64,000 bases of DNA, from positions 6,182,501 through 6,246,500 of the forward strand of contig NZ_CP134223.1 in NCBI RefSeq assembly GCF_031599675.1, read 5' to 3'. The notes below the pieces were generated by a model. That model saw only the letters and a program-made list of their open reading frames with translations, did not search any database and had not been told where the DNA came from. Source of the stretch: Paenibacillus pedocola. GTDB lineage: Bacteria > Bacillota > Bacilli > Paenibacillales > Paenibacillaceae. This document shows, one piece after another, positions 60,882 through 64,000 of the stretch (position 1 is its first letter; each line of letters opens with the position of its first letter). Both the position numbers and the translations under genes were made by a program.

Positions 60882-61130
60882 TTATTTCTTCTGGGCCAAC
60901 CGTTGTTTGAACTTGTCCACACGGCCGCCAGTTTCTGCATCTCTCTGTTTGCCTGTATAGAAAGGGTGCGATGCGGAGCTTGCGTCCACACGGATCACCG
61001 GATACGTGTTGCCGTCTTCCCATTCCATTGTTTCGCCGGATGACTTAGTAGATGAGCTCAAGAACTTGAAGCCCACGCTGGCATCCAGGAAAATGACCTG
61101 GTTAACTCTTGGGTGTATTCCTTCTTTCAT
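60882..61130 (-). CDS. rpmE2: Ribosomal protein bL31, type B (zinc-independent)
   Basis: 82 residues from the ATG at 61130 (AAGGAGG upstream). Typical bL31 start MKEGIHPRVNQVIFLDASVG and the signature SHPFYTGKQR. It contains no cysteine, so it is the zinc-free type B form that replaces the zinc-binding L31 when zinc is scarce. A Zur-like box lies about 90 bases upstream, in line with that role. Confidence 0.95.
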   Translation of the reverse strand: MKEGIHPRVNQVIFLDASVGFKFLSSSTKSSGETMEWEDGNTYPVIRVDASSASHPFYTGKQRDAETGGRVDKFKQRLAQKK

Positions 61131-61216
61131 AGTGATAACCTCCTTCCCGAAAACATTGTCTATATTCATATGAAGCCATCTCTAGGTCTATTGATAACTA
61201 AGCTTTAGACGAAGGG

Positions 61217-61238
61217 AAATGCGTAAATCTTACGATTT
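61217..61238 (-). promoter_or_regulatory. Zur-like box upstream of rpmE2
   Basis: CGTAA-ATC-TTACG (61222-61234) within an AAAT...ATTT frame closely follows the Bacillus Zur site (AAATCGTAA...TTACGATTT). Zinc-loaded Zur would repress rpmE2 here. Confidence 0.72.
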
Positions 61239-61347
61239 TCCACACCTCTTCATCATACGCGCTCTCCTCCCGGGAGTCAACCTAAGCCCGGTTTCAGGGA
61301 ATGTGTATATTCTTTACCAATAGATCTGCTCCTATACCGGTGCTCCA

Positions 61348-62136
61348 TTACAACGACTTCACCGTACCTCCGTCTATCAGCAGCGATTGGCCTGTAATGT
61401 AAGTATTGGCGAAGGAGCCAAGGAATACCGCTGCCTTCCCGAATTCTTCAGGTGTACCTGTCCGCCCCAGCGGGATCTGGCTCAGCGCCGCCTGCTGGAT
61501 ATCTTCAAGCGTAAGGCCCTGAGTCTCCGCCCGCTTGCTGTCCAGCTGTTGGATCCGGTCTGTGCTGATCCGTCCGGGGGCCAGCGTATTAATCAGAATC
61601 CCGTCAGGAGCCAGCTCTGCAGCCAGGCTCTTGTTCAGTGCCTGGACACCGGCACGGAATACATTGGAGAGAATCAGCCCCGGGATCGGCTGTTTAATAG
61701 AAGCGGAGCTGATGCTTACGATCCGGGCGCTCCCGGCTGCACGCAAATAGGGCAACGCCTCTCGAATCAGACGTACGGTGCTCATCAGCGTCAGTTCAAA
61801 GCCGCCGCTCCAGTCGCTGTCGGCCATATCGGCAAAGCCGCCGCCGGAAGGGCCGCCAGCATTGGTTACCAGCACGTCAATGCCGCCTGCCCATTCCGCT
61901 GCCGCCTGAATGGACTCCCGGACGGCTTCCGGGTCTGTCACATCCATCTCCACCAGGGCAACCTGCCCGCCGGTTGCTGCCTCAATCTGCTGTGCAGCTG
62001 CTTCAAGCTGCGGCAGACTGCGGCTGGCAATCGTCACCTTCGCTCCTTCACGCGCAAATTCCATTGCTGTAGCCAGGCCCAGCCCCTTGCTCGCTGCCGC
62101 CACAAATACCGATTTGCCAGCAAGACCTAAATCCAT
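61348..62136 (-). CDS. SDR-family oxidoreductase with atypical active site
   Basis: 262 residues. Rossmann motif VAAASKGLGLATA and VTNAGGPSGGGF are present, and Ser of VSISSASIKQ is in place, but the usual YxxxK is replaced (LSNVFRAGVQALNK aligns Ser/Asn and Arg there). Such Tyr-less SDRs form a known subgroup annotated as putative 3-oxoacyl-ACP reductases; their reaction is unclear. The C-terminus TGQSLLIDGG is standard. The gene is monocistronic as far as can be seen. Confidence 0.83.
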   Translation of the reverse strand: MDLGLAGKSVFVAAASKGLGLATAMEFAREGAKVTIASRSLPQLEAAAQQIEAATGGQVALVEMDVTDPEAVRESIQAAAEWAGGIDVLVTNAGGPSGGGFADMADSDWSGGFELTLMSTVRLIREALPYLRAAGSARIVSISSASIKQPIPGLILSNVFRAGVQALNKSLAAELAPDGILINTLAPGRISTDRIQQLDSKRAETQGLTLEDIQQAALSQIPLGRTGTPEEFGKAAVFLGSFANTYITGQSLLIDGGTVKSL

Positions 62137-62233
62137 CCTCTTTACGCCTCCTTGTTCAAGGTGCCCCGCCTGCTGCCAATAATCATGATATCCTGTTCCG
62201 CATCTTAAGGATCAAACCAATTAAAGTAAATAG

Positions 62234-62431
62234 TGTATTTGGTATTATTTAGAAACTAATTCGGAACACCTTCGTCTATATATATGGAAAAATAATTTAA
62301 ATTCGAGATGGTGGGATGAAAATTCGGAAATTATTACGATAGGGCAACTAGTAATTCCTTATAGATATAGTGAGATTGGAGGTATTAGCTATGGTGTTAC
62401 ATATGTGAAAAATGGGAATACCAAAAAATAA
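62234..62431 (+). pseudogene. Possible truncated coding remnant
   Basis: An open frame of 65 codons without a start codon, bounded by TAG at 62231 and TAA at 62429. It reads as a plausible protein end (RWWDENSEIITIGQLVIPYR, then GGISYGVTYVKNGNTKK). It is as AT-rich as the WG-repeat gene that follows. It may be the 3' end of a deleted gene; chance cannot be excluded at this length and composition. Confidence 0.3.
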
Positions 62432-62452
62432 GTTTTATAAAGGAGTATGAAC

Positions 62453-63559
62453 ATGCTGAAAAAATTAGGATTCGCTTTATTACTTCTATGCACTATAGCA
62501 ACAAATTCGGGAATAAGTTTTGCATCTTCAATTATAACTCAAATCGATATCTCTGAAACAGCTATAGACTATGCTGTTTATGTTCCTCAAAGTGATGGCA
62601 ACTTCCACAATGGCTTGTTATTAGCCTATAAATCGGATGGGACGATTACGTATTATAACACCCAAGGAAAGGAGGCATTTACTCTTCCCTCTGAGATTAA
62701 ACCCGTAAGCGATTTTCACGATCAACGCGCAATGGTAGTTAACACAAAAACGAAGCTCATTGGCTTCATTAATACAAAGGGTGTGTTAGCTATCCCCTGT
62801 GTATATACGGGCGGCGGATATTTTTCTGAGGGGGTGGCCTACGTATCTAATTTAAAGGAAAATATGCTAATTGACAGGACAGGGAAAGTAGTCAGCAGGT
62901 TTACAACACCGTATGGATCTGAATATTCATTCGTTAATGGCCTAGCAGTGGCGTATGCTCCAAAAACAGGGGAAATGGGGTTTATTAATACATCAGGTGA
63001 ATTGGCTATCCCTTATGAATACACATATGCCCGAAGCTTTTCCGAAGAACTGGCGTTAGTTCGAAATAAGAAAGGGATGTATGGGTATATCGATTCAAAA
63101 GGTAAATCAGTTATTCCTTTTAATTACAAATCAGGGACGGACTTTTCCGAAGGATTGGCGGGTGTGCAAAACAGTAAAGGGAAATGGGGATTCATTGATA
63201 AAAAAGGGAAGACTATTCTTGCTTTTAAATATGATACCGTTAGTAATTTTAGTGAGGGCTTAGCCATTGTTTATAATGATCAAGGAGAAATTGGATATAT
63301 CAACAAAAAGGGAAAATTAGTTATTGGTTATCGGAAGTATGTTAGAGCATTTCCCTTTAAAGAAGGGATTGCTTTAGTAGGGATTAAAGATAAAACGGAT
63401 ATTCAAGGTAAATATGGTTACATGGATCGCCAAGGAAAAATGCTTACCAAATTTGAATTCACAGTACAATCTTCTTCATCTTTTGATAATGGGTATGCTG
63501 TAGGATTGATTGCTCAAGGTAAGGGGGTTATTCTGACAAAGCGCACACTTTCCAAATAA
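62453..63559 (+). CDS. Secreted WG-repeat protein
   Basis: 368 residues from the ATG at 62453 (AAAGGAG at 7 bases; the ATG at 62447 is too close). Signal peptide to about residue 25, then six or seven WG (KWG) repeats of about 45 residues, each with a G-(F/Y)-I-(N/D)-x-x-G core (GFINTKG, GYIDSKGKSVIPFNY, GFIDKKGKTILAFKY, GYINKKGKLVIGY) and F-(S/K)-E-(G/E)-x-A between them. Function unknown; such repeats occur in secreted or surface proteins. Its codons and composition are clearly more AT-rich than the rest of the window, suggesting acquired DNA. Confidence 0.87.
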   Translation: MLKKLGFALLLLCTIATNSGISFASSIITQIDISETAIDYAVYVPQSDGNFHNGLLLAYKSDGTITYYNTQGKEAFTLPSEIKPVSDFHDQRAMVVNTKTKLIGFINTKGVLAIPCVYTGGGYFSEGVAYVSNLKENMLIDRTGKVVSRFTTPYGSEYSFVNGLAVAYAPKTGEMGFINTSGELAIPYEYTYARSFSEELALVRNKKGMYGYIDSKGKSVIPFNYKSGTDFSEGLAGVQNSKGKWGFIDKKGKTILAFKYDTVSNFSEGLAIVYNDQGEIGYINKKGKLVIGYRKYVRAFPFKEGIALVGIKDKTDIQGKYGYMDRQGKMLTKFEFTVQSSSSFDNGYAVGLIAQGKGVILTKRTLSK

Positions 63560-63646
63560 ATTATTAGAATTAGAACTACCGGCCTGGAGTGTCATTACCA
63601 TAAAAGCATCTGCCATTTCATTTGCTAAAGCGCCAAGGAGGATTAT

Positions 63647-64000
63647 ATGCAAAAATCTCAGCTTAAAATTTACCTTTTTGCTTTTACTATTATTGTGTTT
63701 TCTGGATGTACAAATTCTACTCCGGCTTCCACGAAGGAATCGAATTCGCCCGTAGTTACCAGCAAAGCTTCCCCTACCGTTTCAATAGCCCCAACATCAT
63801 TAAAAAGTTCCCCAGACGCAACCCCAGTGACAACTTCACCAGATCAAACTCAAGTTGATTCGTCTGCTGCTTATTTGACTTATACAAATAAAAATTTAGG
63901 ATTTTCTTTAGAATTACCATCGAGTTGGGAAAATAAATATTCTATTGAAGAAATAGATAATTATGTAGCGTTCTTGCATACAGATTCTAATTTGAAAACT
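63647..64000 (+). CDS. Lipoprotein of unknown function (3' part missing)
   Basis: The frame opens at the ATG at 63647 (AAGGAGG upstream) and runs off the window end after 118 codons. The signal peptide ends in a lipobox (VFSGCTN). A Ser/Thr/Pro-rich linker follows to about residue 73, then the start of a folded domain (NLGFSLELPSSWENKYSIEE) resembling domains found in many secreted Firmicute proteins. AT-rich like the upstream WG-repeat gene. Function unknown. Confidence 0.8.
   Translation, partial: MQKSQLKIYLFAFTIIVFSGCTNSTPASTKESNSPVVTSKASPTVSIAPTSLKSSPDATPVTTSPDQTQVDSSAAYLTYTNKNLGFSLELPSSWENKYSIEEIDNYVAFLHTDSNLKT

Overview
The window reads as chromosome of a Gram-positive, endospore-former-type Firmicute, most probably Paenibacillus. 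Reasons: strong AGGAGG-type ribosome sites before nearly every gene, a mixed strand layout with many A/U-flanked intrinsic terminators, MprF, YdjO, FlxA-like, YesM/YesN-type and HxlA/HxlB proteins, the futalosine menaquinone genes mqnB/mqnD, and repeated CUT1 sugar transporters without their own ATPase. No rRNA, tRNA, phage, insertion sequence or CRISPR array was found. Gene density is high and most of the window is ordinary core or niche-adaptation chromosome.

Layout. 1-6.3 kb (mostly minus strand): the 5' part of mprF, a small FlxA-like protein, a translationally coupled pair of exporters (Bcr/CflA MFS and EamA), then a quinone-stress module mhqP-mhqO-mhqD with its MarR-type regulator mhqR and two similar operator-like inverted repeats. 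6.5-10.6 kb: mqnB-mqnD (with a striking GC spike over mqnB), a methyltransferase, tandem repeats, a decayed nuclease-like gene and a decayed collagen-like repeat. 10.6-14.5 kb: potABCD polyamine uptake operon. 14.7-18.1 kb: an FUSC-type membrane protein and a FapA-family gene behind a c-di-GMP-I (GEMM) riboswitch. 18.1-31.6 kb: EamA/LysR/aldo-keto reductase, hcp and a divergent Crp/Fnr regulator, an aldehyde dehydrogenase, a metallo-beta-lactamase-fold hydrolase, TetR, a large receptor-PAS-GGDEF-EAL protein, LacI and DinB. 31.7-40 kb: a disaccharide-phosphorylase operon (LacI, substrate-binding protein, two permeases, a GH65 phosphorylase fused to beta-phosphoglucomutase). 40-48.7 kb: a luciferase-like oxidoreductase, an LPDTA-anchored surface protein with class D sortase, pepT, an old yellow enzyme, HxlR and hxlB/hxlA. 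48.9-61 kb: a frameshifted MATE exporter, a YesM/YesN pair with an orphan binding protein, YdjO, a cold-shock protein, two hydrolases, a stalk-domain protein, a diguanylate cyclase and zinc-independent ribosomal protein L31 behind a Zur-like box. 61.3-64 kb: an atypical SDR, then an AT-rich end with a WG-repeat protein and a truncated lipoprotein gene.

How parts connect. c-di-GMP is a theme: two proteins with turnover domains (26757-29711 and 58864-60435) and one c-di-GMP riboswitch (about 16075-16162) that should control the FapA-family gene. The GH65 operon is framed by four copies of a GAAAAGCTTTTC-type palindrome and two cre-like sites, so induction by its LacI protein and catabolite control are likely. 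The mhq genes, hcp and rpmE2 also each have a recognisable operator.

The least explained structure is a family of short palindromes (8-base arms, 5-base loop) found in three separate intergenic regions (6505-6637, 10148-10332, 40355-40539). The start-to-start spacings are 62-50, 51-62-51 and 51-62-51 bases. The repeated 51/62 rhythm at unlinked loci, with the palindromes themselves diverged, is the best candidate here for an undescribed element.
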